NCBI RefSeq assembly: GCF_009696275.1
Contig: NZ_VUMI01000022.1
Location: 26,231 to 90,230 of the forward strand
Direction of reading: 5' to 3'
Source: Eisenbergiella porci
GTDB taxonomy: Bacteria > Bacillota > Clostridia > Lachnospirales > Lachnospiraceae
Length of the DNA: 64,000 bases
The notes under the pieces were generated by a model. It was not told the origin of the DNA. It saw nothing but the letters and a program-made list of their open reading frames with translations, and searched no databases. The position numbers and the translations under genes are program-made. Of this stretch, positions 1 to 8,497 are shown in pieces (within the stretch, counting starts at the first letter, position 1; each line of letters opens with the position of its first letter).

Positions 1-92
1 ACGGCAGGGGCGGAGGGAAGAATCCGATGATTCAGGGCTCTGTGCAGGCTGAGAAAGCGGAAATAAGGGAGTTTTTTGAAAAAGTTTATTGA
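1..92 (+). CDS. C-terminal end of an alanyl-tRNA editing (AlaX/DHHA1-type) protein, cut by the window edge
   Basis: The frame beginning at base 3 reads into a TGA at 90-92. It shows a Gly-rich GRGGG segment, then NPMIQGS and a charged helix ending FFEKVY. This resembles the last residues of DHHA1 domains, found in alanyl-tRNA synthetase and free-standing AlaX editing proteins, which hydrolyse mischarged Ser/Gly-tRNA(Ala). Only about 29 residues are in the window, so the family call rests on this short motif. The stop codon overlaps the -35 box of the mntP promoter, so the genes are packed but separately transcribed. Confidence 0.6.
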   Translation, partial: GRGGGKNPMIQGSVQAEKAEIREFFEKVY

Positions 93-117
93 CATCATTT
101 TATCAAAATGCTATGAT
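89..117 (+). promoter_or_regulatory. Sigma-A promoter of the mntP riboswitch transcript
   Basis: A consensus -35 TTGACA (89-94) is followed by a 17-bp spacer and -10 TATGAT (112-117). Transcription should begin near 124-126, at the 5' edge of the riboswitch aptamer. Confidence 0.85.
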
Positions 118-125
118 GAATTTCA

Positions 126-217
126 CGATAAGGGAGTAGTTAGCACTGAATGGTGTAGTGAAGTCAACATACTGATAAGAAGCTTATCTGGCTTTACTTT
201 AAATAATGAGACTTATT
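126..217 (+). promoter_or_regulatory. yybP-ykoY (Mn2+) riboswitch aptamer
   Basis: The transcript starts with a closing helix whose 5' strand AUAAG (128-132) pairs with CUUAU (212-216). It carries the GGGAGUAG block (132-139) typical of yybP-ykoY aptamers and internal stem-loops. This family binds Mn2+ and commonly controls MntP-type exporters, which is the gene immediately downstream. The aptamer was recognised by motif, layout and gene context, not by a covariance model. Confidence 0.82.
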
Positions 218-245
218 TGCCGGGCGGCAGATAGGTCTTTTTTTT
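209..245 (+). terminator. Riboswitch expression-platform terminator
   Basis: AGACUUAU (209-216) pairs with AUAGGUCU (231-238), with an inner GCC/GGC stem (219-221 with 226-228), followed by eight U residues. The 5' arm reuses CUUAU at 212-216, the 3' strand of the aptamer closing helix. Aptamer and terminator are therefore mutually exclusive, so metal binding should prevent termination and switch mntP on. Confidence 0.85.
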
Positions 246-308
246 ACGTCCGGCGGACATACGGGCACAGTCCATTGGGGGCTGCCTATTTTACAGGAGG
301 AACGACAG

Positions 309-908
309 ATGAATTTGTGGGAATTGTTTATAATTGCGGTGGGATTGTCCATGGACGCCTTTGCAGTGTCGATCTGCAAAGGGCTTTCCATGAAAAAGAT
401 GAGCTGGAAAAACGGCATTATCGCCGGATTGTATTTCGGGGGCTTTCAGGCGGGCATGCCGCTGATTGGCTATGTGCTGGGGACACAGTTCAAGGTTCTG
501 ATTACGAGCATTGATCACTGGGTCGCGTTCATCCTGCTTTGTCTCATCGGGCTGAATATGGTGAAGGAAGCGGTGGATTCCTTCCGCTCCGCCGGCTGCG
601 GCTGTGAAAAGTGCGCCCAGGAGGAGCAGAATGATTCCTTTGATGTGAAAACTATGGTTCCCCTGGCAGTTGCCACCAGCATTGATGCGCTTGCTGTAGG
701 CATAACCTTTGCATTTCTGAGCGTGGATATCGTACCGGCGGTTTCCTTTATCGGATCCATTACCTTTTTCCTCAGTGTGCTGGGCATTAAAATAGGAAAT
801 GTATTCGGCGCGAAATTCAAGGCCAAGGCAGAGCTGGCAGGCGGAATCATCTTAATTCTCATGGGAACGAAGATTCTGCTGGAGCATCTGGGTATCCTTG
901 CCTTCTAA
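309..908 (+). CDS. mntP: Manganese efflux pump MntP
   Basis: This 199-residue protein is an inner-membrane exporter that expels excess Mn2+. It is built as two repeated three-helix halves, seen as [12 protein letters not shown] near residue 14 and [11 protein letters not shown] near residue 120. The Asp residues in both repeats, thought to bind metal, are present, as is the GGFQAGMP motif. A Cys/acid-rich loop ([11 protein letters not shown]) separates the halves. Length fits the family (about 190). The start has an AGGAGG site about 8 bases upstream. It is preceded by a Mn2+ riboswitch with an overlapping terminator, which supports the substrate strongly. Convergent with the TauE gene. Confidence 0.95.
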   Translation: MNLWELFIIAVGLSMDAFAVSICKGLSMKKMSWKNGIIAGLYFGGFQAGMPLIGYVLGTQFKVLITSIDHWVAFILLCLIGLNMVKEAVDSFRSAGCGCEKCAQEEQNDSFDVKTMVPLAVATSIDALAVGITFAFLSVDIVPAVSFIGSITFFLSVLGIKIGNVFGAKFKAKAELAGGIILILMGTKILLEHLGILAF

Positions 909-926
909 TATCACAGGACTTTGACA

Positions 927-1694
927 TTACAGGAAGTTCATCACTACCATAATGGCTCCTAGGCCGGTCAGTACTGCGCCGGTGGCCCGGTTCAGCGTTT
1001 TGGCGGAGGCCTTGTTGGCAAACAGGGCGGCCAGGCGGGCGCCCAGGAGTGTGAACAGAATACACAGAATCAGGGCAGGGATGTCGGGCATGCCGCCGAT
1101 GGTAAAATGGGACAGCGCGCCGGTAAAGGCTGTAAAGGTCATGATAAAAACGCTGGTTCCCACAGCGGTTTTCAGCTCATAGCCAAGTACGCTGGTGAGG
1201 ATGAGAAGCATCATCATGCCGCCGCCTGCGCCGATAAAGCCGCAGATAAAGCCGATGAGCATTCCGCACAGGATTGACTGGATGACTTTGGTTTTCAGAT
1301 CCTTGTCGGCCTGGTTTTCTTTGGTGGTCATAACGGGCTTTACCAGGAATTTAATACCAAGAAGCAGGGTCATAATGACGGAAAAGCTGCCCATGGAACG
1401 GTTGGGGACCCTGGATGCAATGAAGCTTCCCACGAGGGTGAAGACCAGTACGGATATCAGCATGATGATACCGTTTTTAATATCCAGGTTTTTGTGTTTT
1501 CCATAGGTGTAGGCGGAAATTGCCGATGCCAGGACATCGGATGCCAGGGCGATGCCTACCGCTTCATAGGCAGGAAAGCCCAGGAAGGTGATGAGCATGG
1601 GGGAAATGACCGCAGCCGCGGACATGCCGGCAAATCCGGTTCCGATACCGGCTCCCAGGCCGGCGATGATACATACGATAATTTTTGCAATCAT
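927..1694 (-). CDS. Sulfite/organosulfonate exporter of the TauE/SafE family
   Basis: This 255-residue integral membrane protein has about eight hydrophobic segments and the two TauE/SafE half-repeats, visible as GLGAGIGTGFAGMSAAAVISP near the N-terminus and GFICGFIGAGGGMMMLLIL near residue 145. Family members export sulfite, sulfoacetate or related C2/C3 sulfur compounds; the substrate here cannot be told from sequence. It starts four bases after the stop of an upstream MarR gene, and its ribosome binding site (AAGGAG) lies inside the end of that gene. The two form an operon in which MarR probably controls export. Confidence 0.88.
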   Translation of the reverse strand: MIAKIIVCIIAGLGAGIGTGFAGMSAAAVISPMLITFLGFPAYEAVGIALASDVLASAISAYTYGKHKNLDIKNGIIMLISVLVFTLVGSFIASRVPNRSMGSFSVIMTLLLGIKFLVKPVMTTKENQADKDLKTKVIQSILCGMLIGFICGFIGAGGGMMMLLILTSVLGYELKTAVGTSVFIMTFTAFTGALSHFTIGGMPDIPALILCILFTLLGARLAALFANKASAKTLNRATGAVLTGLGAIMVVMNFL

Positions 1695-1698
1695 GTTA

Positions 1699-2127
1699 TT
1701 ATGTCTCCTTCAGGTTATGTGATATGACGGAAAGAACGTGGTCAACGACCTTCAGCTCCTCCGGGTCGATCCCCTTGTATATAAAACGGAGGAAGTTCTC
1801 CTGGCTCTGTCTGGCCGCCTTTACGGCATCAAGAGCTGCCGGGCGGATCCGCAGATGGAGGATTCTGCGATCCTCTTTATCCACGATGCTTTCCAGATAG
1901 CCTCTGGCGCTCAGGGATTCCACAGCCTTGGATACATTTGATTTGGGGAAGGAACGCAGCTCCACAATATCAGACGCTGTGTCGTAGCCCGGATTATTGT
2001 ACAGGAAAAGAAGGACGTTTGTTTCCATCCCGCTCAGGCCGTAGACATTGCTGGTCTTGCTGAGAAATTTGTTATATGCCCTCTTCAGGCTTCTTCCGGT
2101 GAGAAGATAATCAATAATGGTATTCAT
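1699..2127 (-). CDS. MarR family transcriptional regulator
   Basis: A 142-residue winged-helix protein. The recognition region (TASDIVELRSFPKSNVSKAVESL) is followed by the wing containing DKEDRRILHLRI, the DxRxxxLxLT-like signature of MarR proteins. N- and C-terminal helices would form the dimer interface. It lies upstream of and overlaps regulatory signals for the TauE-type exporter, so it probably represses that operon and itself. A long perfect palindrome sits between its promoter and its start, a good autoregulatory operator. The ligand is unknown. Confidence 0.9.
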   Translation of the reverse strand: MNTIIDYLLTGRSLKRAYNKFLSKTSNVYGLSGMETNVLLFLYNNPGYDTASDIVELRSFPKSNVSKAVESLSARGYLESIVDKEDRRILHLRIRPAALDAVKAARQSQENFLRFIYKGIDPEELKVVDHVLSVISHNLKET

Positions 2128-2183
2128 ATGGATTCTCTCTTTATAAATAAAAAGGGAAAGCTTCCCGGTTAACAGAGTGAACG

Positions 2184-2246
2184 AAAACAGTTAGTTCCTT
2201 TTAGAACTAACTGTTTTTATATTAGCATGATTCTAGCAAAAGTCAA
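2184..2246 (-). promoter_or_regulatory. marR-tauE promoter with a 14-bp-arm palindromic operator
   Basis: On the minus strand, -35 TTGACT (2246-2241) and -10 TAATAT (2224-2219) are 16 bp apart. Immediately downstream, at 2184-2217, is a perfect inverted repeat with 14-bp arms (AAAACAGTTAGTTC) and a 6-base centre. It covers the expected transcription start, as in autorepressed MarR systems. It could also fold as an RNA hairpin. Confidence 0.75.
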
Positions 2247-2253
2247 GCGGTGC

Positions 2254-2281
2254 TTTACAAAGAACTTACAAACTCATAACC
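2254..2281 (+). promoter_or_regulatory. PhoP/PhoB-like direct-repeat box upstream of pstS
   Basis: TTTACA (2254), CTTACA (2265) and ATAACC (2276) recur with an exact 11-bp period. This matches the architecture of PhoP boxes in Firmicutes (TTAACA-like hexamers, 11-bp repeats). Its position ahead of the pst operon fits phosphate-starvation activation. The regulator genes are not in this window. Confidence 0.55.
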
Positions 2282-2367
2282 TTACTTTGCTTTTTTCTTT
2301 TTTGTGAAACAGTTATCATTGCTATTGCAGACAAGAGAAAGAAACAGATGTAAAGGAGAAAAATATT

Positions 2368-3330
2368 ATGAAAAAGAAAATTACAGCAATTGTAGCGGCA
2401 GCGGTACTTGCCATGGCGGCGCTGGCTGGCTGCGGCACTACGGAAACAACAACAGCGGATAACGGAGCTGCTTCTTCCCAGGCGGCATCGGAGATGGCCG
2501 GCACGGGCACGGATACGGCGGCCGGAAGTGAAACGGCCTCCGGCGAAGCGGCATCAGAAACAGCATCGGAAGCGGCATCTGCAAGCGCCGACCTGAGCGG
2601 CAGTATTTCCATGGCAGGCTCCACCTCCATGGAGAAGCTTTCCAATGCGCTGGCTGAAAGCTTTATGGCAAAGTATCCCGGTGTTACCGTAACTGCTGAG
2701 TTTACGGGATCCGGCGCAGGTGTGGAGGCCGTTGCCGCAGGAAGCGTTGATATTGGAAATGCCTCCAGAAATCTGACGGAGGAAGAAAAGGCAGGCGGCG
2801 TGGCTGAAAATATTGTAGCCATCGACGGAATCGCCGTGGTTACCGATCCTGCAAACACAGCTTCAGGCCTTACCAGGGAACAGCTTTCCGGAATTTATAC
2901 CGGTGAAATCAAGAACTGGAAGGATGCAGGCGGTGCGGATCAGGCAATTGTAGTGGTAGGCAGGGAAGCCGGATCAGGCACCAGAGGCGCTTTTGAAGAG
3001 CTGCTGGAAATCGAAGACCAGTGTGCTTATGCAAACGAGCTGGACAGCACAGGCGCGGTGATGGCAAAGGTTGCGGCGACACCCGGGGCAATCGGTTATG
3101 TATCCCTGGATGTAATTGATGATACCGTTAAAACGCTTTCCATTGATGAAGTGGAGCCTACGGTGGAAAACATCAAGGGAGGCAGCTATCTGCTGAGCAG
3201 GCCTTTTGTAATGGCTACAAAGGGTGAGATTTCCGAACAGAACGAGACGGTACAGGCGCTGTTTGATTACCTGGCCTCTGACGAAGGAAAGGCCCTGATT
3301 GAGAGTGTCGGCCTGATTGTCGCAGAGTAA
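2368..3330 (+). CDS. pstS: Phosphate ABC transporter substrate-binding lipoprotein PstS
   Basis: A 320-residue lipoprotein: a signal peptide ending in the lipobox LAGC (Cys22), a linker rich in Ala/Ser/Thr/Glu (25-75), then a periplasmic-binding-protein fold. Phosphate-binding motifs are visible: GSTSMEKLSNAL near residue 88, FTGSGAGVEAV near 113, and REAGSGTRGAFEE near 200. It captures inorganic phosphate outside the membrane and delivers it to PstCA. It begins the pst operon behind a Pho-like box, with an AAAGGAG site upstream. A strong hairpin follows the gene. Confidence 0.95.
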   Translation: MKKKITAIVAAAVLAMAALAGCGTTETTTADNGAASSQAASEMAGTGTDTAAGSETASGEAASETASEAASASADLSGSISMAGSTSMEKLSNALAESFMAKYPGVTVTAEFTGSGAGVEAVAAGSVDIGNASRNLTEEEKAGGVAENIVAIDGIAVVTDPANTASGLTREQLSGIYTGEIKNWKDAGGADQAIVVVGREAGSGTRGAFEELLEIEDQCAYANELDSTGAVMAKVAATPGAIGYVSLDVIDDTVKTLSIDEVEPTVENIKGGSYLLSRPFVMATKGEISEQNETVQALFDYLASDEGKALIESVGLIVAE

Positions 3331-3359
3331 GCTTTTGAAACTGAATAGTGCAAGTTTGG

Positions 3360-3380
3360 GGCCCTGTGAAAAACAGGGCC
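3360..3380 (+). other. Intercistronic hairpin between pstS and pstC
   Basis: GGCCCTGT (3360-3367) and ACAGGGCC (3373-3380) form a perfect 8-bp stem with a GAAAA loop and no U-tract. Hairpins here commonly protect or process the pstS message so that the binding protein exceeds the permease; that role is inferred. Confidence 0.6.
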
Positions 3381-3406
3381 TCTGCGGGGATAAAGGAACA
3401 TATATT

Positions 3407-4432
3407 ATGAAAATGGCTTTTTCAATTGTAAGGGGCAGGCATTCCAAAAATGCAGTGGAAAAGGCTGCCCAAATCATATTTACTGTTTGCGCTTTTTTTG
3501 CCGTTCTGGCTGTTTTCTCCATTACTTTATATATGTTGATCAATGGGACACCGGCCCTGTTTAAGGTGGGGCTTAAGGATATCCTGTTCGGGACGGTCTG
3601 GAAGCCCACGGCGAAGGAACCAAGTTTTGGTATCCTTTATATTATTCTGACTTCAATCGTTGGGACGGCGTTTTCTATAGCAATCGGAGTGCCTATAGGT
3701 GTGCTGACCGCCGTTTTTCTGGCGGAGGCAGCGCCGAAAAAGCTGGCTGCCGTGGTAAAACCGGCGGTTGAACTGCTGGCTGGCGTTCCCTCTGTGATTT
3801 ACGGCCTGCTGGGAATCATGATTTTAAACCCGTTGATGTACCGGGTGGAAACTGCGGTTTTCAAAGGTTCAGAGACACATCAGTTCACAGGCGGCGCCAA
3901 TCTGATCTCCGCTGTCATTGTGCTTGCCATTATGATACTGCCTACGGTAATCAATATCAGCGAGTCCGCCCTGCGGGCGGTGCCTTCCCAATATAAATCC
4001 GCCTCCCTGGCCCTGGGCGCTTCCAAAATACAGACTATTTTCAGGGTGATGCTTCCTGCGGCCAAATCGGGAATTATAACGGCGGTTGTCCTGGGTGTGG
4101 GACGCGCAATAGGCGAGGCCATGGCGATCACGCTTGTTTCCGGCAGCTCCGTCAATTTTCCGCTGCCCTTTCATTCCGTTCGTTTTCTTACCACCGCAAT
4201 TGTCAGTGAGATGGGCTATGCTTCAGGACTTCACAGGGAAGTGCTGTTTACTATCGGGCTTGTTTTATTTGCCTTTATCATGCTTATCAATACGTGTCTG
4301 ACAAAGCTTCTGAAGTCAAAGGATACGCACGAAAAGGTAAAAGAGGCGAGAAGCAGAAGCGAGGGCAAAAGCTGTGGGACGGCAGGGGAAAAGAAAGACA
4401 GGGCCGGCGCGGCAGTTCAGGGAGAGGCATAA
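3407..4432 (+). CDS. pstC: Phosphate ABC transporter permease PstC
   Basis: A roughly 341-residue permease of the PstC type with six hydrophobic segments and the EAA loop (SLALGASKIQTIFRVMLPAAKSG). It forms the phosphate channel with PstA. The ATG at 3407 was chosen because it has a TAAAGGA site; an upstream in-frame ATG overlaps pstS and includes non-conserved residues. The C-terminus carries a hydrophilic tail rich in Lys, Glu and Ser (KDTHEKVKEARSRSEGK onward), longer than usual and probably disordered. Confidence 0.93.
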   Translation: MKMAFSIVRGRHSKNAVEKAAQIIFTVCAFFAVLAVFSITLYMLINGTPALFKVGLKDILFGTVWKPTAKEPSFGILYIILTSIVGTAFSIAIGVPIGVLTAVFLAEAAPKKLAAVVKPAVELLAGVPSVIYGLLGIMILNPLMYRVETAVFKGSETHQFTGGANLISAVIVLAIMILPTVINISESALRAVPSQYKSASLALGASKIQTIFRVMLPAAKSGIITAVVLGVGRAIGEAMAITLVSGSSVNFPLPFHSVRFLTTAIVSEMGYASGLHREVLFTIGLVLFAFIMLINTCLTKLLKSKDTHEKVKEARSRSEGKSCGTAGEKKDRAGAAVQGEA

Positions 4433-4468
4433 TCGGCGGCGGACTCTGTGGATGTGAGGAGATAAATT

Positions 4469-5341
4469 ATGGATCAAAGTATTCTGGTAAAAAGGGTCAG
4501 AGTTTCTGACATAGTGATTACTGCGGCAATTTATGCGGCGGCTTCCCTGTCCATTCTCCTGCTGGCGGGAATTGTCTGTTATACCTTTGTAAAAGGGATT
4601 TCCAGCATCAGCTGGCAGTTTTTGACGACAGTTCCCAGCAGCCTGAAGGGAACCTTCGGAATTGCGGGAAATCTGTTAAATACGTTGTATATTGTTGTTA
4701 TTACGCTGGTTATTGCCACACCCATCGGCGTGGGATCGGCCATTTATCTGAATGAATATGCCAAACCGGGAAAAGTGGTGCGTACCATTGAGTTTACCAC
4801 GGAAATCCTTTCCGGCATCCCTTCAATAATTTTTGGCTTGTTCGGCATGGTTTTTTTCGGAAATACTCTGGGCCTTGGCTATTCCATTATAACGGGCGCC
4901 CTTACATTGACGCTTATGGTGCTGCCTCTCATTACCCGCAACACGCAGGAAGCGCTGAAAACAGTGCCGGAAAGCTATCGGAGCGGGGCGTTGGGAATGG
5001 GGGCCGCCAGATGGTATATGATACGCACCATTCTTCTGCCCTCCGCCATGCCGGGTATTATAACCGGTATTATCCTGGCTGTGGGCAGAATTGTGGGTGA
5101 GTCGGCGGCGCTTTTGTTCACTGCGGGAAGCGGTTTCCTTCTTCCAAAGAGCGGCATGGGCTTTCTTACCAAAATCCTGGAATCAGGGGGCACCCTTACC
5201 ATACAGCTGTATCTGTGCATGTCTAAGGCACAGTATGGAGAGGCCTTCGGAATCGCTGTGGTGCTTCTGGTTCTGGTGCTTCTTATCAATATGCTCACAA
5301 AGTACCTGTCCGGGAAGTTCAATGTGGAAACAAGAGAATAA
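4469..5341 (+). CDS. pstA: Phosphate ABC transporter permease PstA
   Basis: A 290-residue membrane protein with six helices and the typical PstA blocks GVGSAIYLNEYA, SGIPSIIFGLFGM and the EAA loop (GALGMGAARWYMIRTILLPSAMPGI as separate short blocks). It pairs with PstC as the transmembrane channel and docks PstB. A GAGGAG site lies just before the ATG. It is third in the pst operon. Confidence 0.94.
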   Translation: MDQSILVKRVRVSDIVITAAIYAAASLSILLLAGIVCYTFVKGISSISWQFLTTVPSSLKGTFGIAGNLLNTLYIVVITLVIATPIGVGSAIYLNEYAKPGKVVRTIEFTTEILSGIPSIIFGLFGMVFFGNTLGLGYSIITGALTLTLMVLPLITRNTQEALKTVPESYRSGALGMGAARWYMIRTILLPSAMPGIITGIILAVGRIVGESAALLFTAGSGFLLPKSGMGFLTKILESGGTLTIQLYLCMSKAQYGEAFGIAVVLLVLVLLINMLTKYLSGKFNVETRE

Positions 5342-5396
5342 AAGACTGATTGATGCAGTATTGCAGGCAGGACTGTGATATGCCGGAGGTATGAGA

Positions 5397-6155
5397 ATGA
5401 ATAATGCAAAAATAAGTACGAAAAAGCTGAATTTATATTACGGCGCCAACCATGCGCTGAAGGATGTGGATATGGATATTACCGCCAATGCCATTACCGC
5501 TTTTATCGGTCCCTCGGGATGCGGGAAATCCACTTTTTTAAAGACGCTGAACCGCATGAATGATCTGGTGGACGGCGTAAAAATTGACGGAGAGGTCACG
5601 CTGGACGGCGAGAATATTTATGATGAAAAGGTGGATACAACCCTGCTTCGTAAAAAAGTGGGCATGGTATTCCAGCAGCCCAACCCGTTTCCGATGAGTA
5701 TTTACGACAATATTGCCTATGGTCCCAGGATTCATGGGATTAAGAGTAAGGCGCGGCTGGATGAAATTGTGGAAGAAAGCCTGAAAGGGGCTGCTATTTT
5801 TGATGAGGTGAAGGATCGGCTGAAAAAGTCCGCGCTGGGATTATCAGGAGGGCAGCAGCAAAGGCTCTGTATCGCCAGGGCGCTTGCCGTACAGCCGGAG
5901 GTGCTGCTTATGGACGAGCCAACATCGGCGCTGGATCCTATTTCCACGTTAAAAATCGAGGATTTAATGGAGGATCTCAAGAAAAAGTATACGGTGGTGG
6001 TGGTTACCCACAATATGCAGCAGGCTGCCAGGGTTTCTGATGAAACCGCTTTTTTCCTGGTGGGGGAAGTGGTGGAAAAGGATATTACGTCCAATATTTT
6101 TGCAAGGCCAAAGGATAAACGGACTGAGGATTATATTACGGGGCGTTTCGGATAA
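5397..6155 (+). CDS. pstB: Phosphate ABC transporter ATP-binding protein PstB
   Basis: A roughly 252-residue ABC ATPase that powers phosphate uptake. Walker [10 protein letters not shown], the Q-loop in [20 protein letters not shown] (a hallmark of PstB), signature LSGGQQQRL, Walker [13 protein letters not shown] and switch His in [14 protein letters not shown] are all intact. The second Met (5397) lies 7 bases from a GGAGG site, while the ATG at 5391 is only one base away, so 5397 is preferred. Confidence 0.95.
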   Translation: MNNAKISTKKLNLYYGANHALKDVDMDITANAITAFIGPSGCGKSTFLKTLNRMNDLVDGVKIDGEVTLDGENIYDEKVDTTLLRKKVGMVFQQPNPFPMSIYDNIAYGPRIHGIKSKARLDEIVEESLKGAAIFDEVKDRLKKSALGLSGGQQQRLCIARALAVQPEVLLMDEPTSALDPISTLKIEDLMEDLKKKYTVVVVTHNMQQAARVSDETAFFLVGEVVEKDITSNIFARPKDKRTEDYITGRFG

Positions 6156-6182
6156 CAGAGCAGAGGAGTGAGGTTTAAAGCT

Positions 6183-6845
6183 ATGACGACGAGAAGTATG
6201 TATCTGGAGGAATTAAACAGCCTGCGGAAAAGCCTAGCGGAAATGGGGGCGGCAGTGGAGGAGTCCTTTAATCTGCTGCTGACTGCGGTGGAAAAAAAGG
6301 ATACAGATCTGGAGCAGCAGATTATCAGGGGAGATCGGGTGATCAATGATATGGAAAGAAGCATTGAATCACAGTGTCTTTCCCTGATTACCAGGCAGCA
6401 GCCGATTGCAGGGGATCTGCGGATGATATCCGCGGCCCTGAAGGTAGTAACGGATATTGAGCGGATTGGGGATCAGACTGCGGATATTGCGGAGCTGATG
6501 CTTCGTCTGCGGGATTGTGATCTGGATGCTTATTCCAGGCATATTACGGGTATGCTGCAGGTGGCTAAGGAAATCGTGCATGATGCGGTACGTGCTTTTG
6601 TAAACCGTGACAGCAGGGCCGCGGATGAGGTGATCCGGCATGATGATGTGGTGGATGAGCTTTTTGCCAAGGTGAAGGATGATCTGGTTCATATGCTTCA
6701 GGAGGGTGTGGATAATATCGATGCCTGTGTGGATGTGCTGATGATTGCCAAGTATCTGGAACGGATTGGGGATCATGCGGTGAATATCGCTGAATGGGAG
6801 ATTTTCCAGGAGAGCGGAGCCATCCAACACATCCGCCTTATGTAG
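6183..6845 (+). CDS. phoU: Phosphate signalling complex protein PhoU
   Basis: An all-helical protein of about 220 residues made of two PhoU three-helix repeats, each with the metal-binding E/DxxxD motif (DRVINDMERSIE near 45, RHDDVVDELFAKV near 145) and the RISAALK/ERIGDHAVNIAE-type segments. PhoU links PstB to the PhoR kinase and damps the Pho response when phosphate is plentiful. The ATG at 6183 gives the usual MTTR start and a suitable GAGGAGTGAGG site; an in-frame GTG at 6168 sits on top of that site. Confidence 0.94.
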   Translation: MTTRSMYLEELNSLRKSLAEMGAAVEESFNLLLTAVEKKDTDLEQQIIRGDRVINDMERSIESQCLSLITRQQPIAGDLRMISAALKVVTDIERIGDQTADIAELMLRLRDCDLDAYSRHITGMLQVAKEIVHDAVRAFVNRDSRAADEVIRHDDVVDELFAKVKDDLVHMLQEGVDNIDACVDVLMIAKYLERIGDHAVNIAEWEIFQESGAIQHIRLM

Positions 6846-6846
6846 T

Positions 6847-6862
6847 GGAGGCGGCGGCCTCC
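6847..6862 (+). other. Short GC hairpin after phoU
   Basis: GGAGGC/GCCTCC with a GGCG loop begins just after the phoU stop. A run of five T residues follows ten bases later, so it may be a weak terminator for the pst operon. Confidence 0.35.
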
Positions 6863-6933
6863 TGGGGTAGGTTTTTAAGGACAAGGAATAAAGGCAAAGG
6901 GCAAGAGATAAGGGCGGTGGAGTTGGGGAGGGG

Positions 6934-8340
6934 TTAGGGGTGGAGTTGGGTTTCTCTTTTTTGGACGACGAATTTGGTGTAGAGGATGAGGGCGGTGAGG
7001 AAGAGGACGCCCAGGGTGTTGGTGATTTGTTGGGCGTAGAGGGGGCGGCCGGCCAGGATTAGGGGGGTGTGTTGGAGGTGGGAGAGGAGACGGCCGGCGA
7101 GGAAGGAGACGAGGAAGCCGTAAACGCCTCCGATGGATGAGAGGATGGAGAGCTGGAGGGTTCTTTTTTCCTCGTTTATGAGTTCAAGCTGTATGCCGAA
7201 GAGGCCGATGCCCGCAAAGCTCCAGCCTATTGCCGAGAAGATGGTGGCGGCAATGGTCATGGGGTAGGCGTTGGAGGGGACGGAGAGGGCCATGAAGGCA
7301 AAGTTGAGGAGTATGCCGACGAGGGAGTATTTGTATATGCAGGCCATGCCGTAGCGGTCTCCCATGCGGCCTACCATGGGGGTGATGGCAATTCTTATGA
7401 GGTTGCCGAAGAAGCCCACTACCATGATGAAGGTGAATGGGAGGCTGAGGTCTTTTATCTGGTAGCTGGTGTTGAAGGGGGAGGAGACGTAAAAGGCGGT
7501 AAGCCACAGGATATTGGTCCAGAAGGCCTTGCGGAAGTCGGGATTGCGGAAGGCTTCGAGGATTTCTGTTTTCAGGACGCCTTTTTGTCTGGCAGGGGCG
7601 TCTTGTTTGTTTTTTCTGGCAAGGTGGCCGTGCATTTCCTGGCCGAAGGCGTTGAGGCGGGCATGGCGGGGCTCTTTCATGCAGCTGAAGGCCCAGAAAT
7701 TAAGGATTACCAGGATGAGGATGAGGCTGCCGTTGATGAGAAAGCCGATGTGTTGGAGCGGTCCGGCTGTTTTGTCCATGATAACGCCTGCAAGGAGCAT
7801 GGTGGTAACGGTGACGAATACGGCGATGGCGTCTTTGCGGGAGAAGTAGCGGCCGCGTAATTCCATGGGGACGAGGGTGGCGATCCAGTCCTGGGTGGCG
7901 GGGGTGCCGATCTGTGTGCAGGCCTGGGCAAAAAAGTAGCCTGTAATGATGAGGAATTGTGCGGCGTGGTTTTCCAGGGACATGAGGGGGATGAAGAAAA
8001 TCAGGGCGAGGAAGAGTTTTTGGAGGACGCAGAGGGAGACAAAGAGCTTCCTTTTTTTGAGTCGGTTGATTTTCTGCATGGTGAAGAGCTGAAAAAGGGC
8101 AGCAAAGCTCGCCATGGAGGTGATGACCCCAATGGCGGCATCCGGGATGTTGACGGAGAGCATTAAGGAGACGAGGAAGGTTCCGCCTGCCAGCTGGGCT
8201 ATGGTTTGTGTGGCGGAATCCCCCGCTATGTAGTAGCCGCGGCTTTTTTCGTAGTCTTCTTCGTTTTCGGGCAGAGCCATAAAGTAGATGCGGCGCAGGT
8301 GTCCCAGCAGCCAGTTGAAATCAAGTATAAGTTTGCTCAT
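6934..8340 (-). CDS. MFS transporter
   Basis: About 468 residues with twelve predicted hydrophobic segments and MFS features, including a cytoplasmic RGRYFSRKDA loop after the fourth helix and MVGRMGDRYG in the second half (motif A-like). The substrate is not recognisable. Two upstream in-frame Met codons exist; the one at 8340 (MSKLILDFNW) is preferred, but the ribosome site is poor. The sense strand is unusually C/pyrimidine-rich (the + strand is strongly G-rich), unlike its neighbours, which may indicate transfer or different codon selection. Convergent with phoU. Confidence 0.85.
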   Translation of the reverse strand: MSKLILDFNWLLGHLRRIYFMALPENEEDYEKSRGYYIAGDSATQTIAQLAGGTFLVSLMLSVNIPDAAIGVITSMASFAALFQLFTMQKINRLKKRKLFVSLCVLQKLFLALIFFIPLMSLENHAAQFLIITGYFFAQACTQIGTPATQDWIATLVPMELRGRYFSRKDAIAVFVTVTTMLLAGVIMDKTAGPLQHIGFLINGSLILILVILNFWAFSCMKEPRHARLNAFGQEMHGHLARKNKQDAPARQKGVLKTEILEAFRNPDFRKAFWTNILWLTAFYVSSPFNTSYQIKDLSLPFTFIMVVGFFGNLIRIAITPMVGRMGDRYGMACIYKYSLVGILLNFAFMALSVPSNAYPMTIAATIFSAIGWSFAGIGLFGIQLELINEEKRTLQLSILSSIGGVYGFLVSFLAGRLLSHLQHTPLILAGRPLYAQQITNTLGVLFLTALILYTKFVVQKRETQLHP

Positions 8341-8497
8341 AAAATACCCCATTCTCCGCGTTTGGCGCGGCTTTCCCAAGTAGGTCCCTCAGCCTGATAT
8401 TACAATAAGGGCGGCCGGAAAAAAATGTATTATCTTAGTCAGATTTATGTATTTTATTGGTGTGGGCAGGGAATAAAAAAGGCGTTTGACATAAGCT

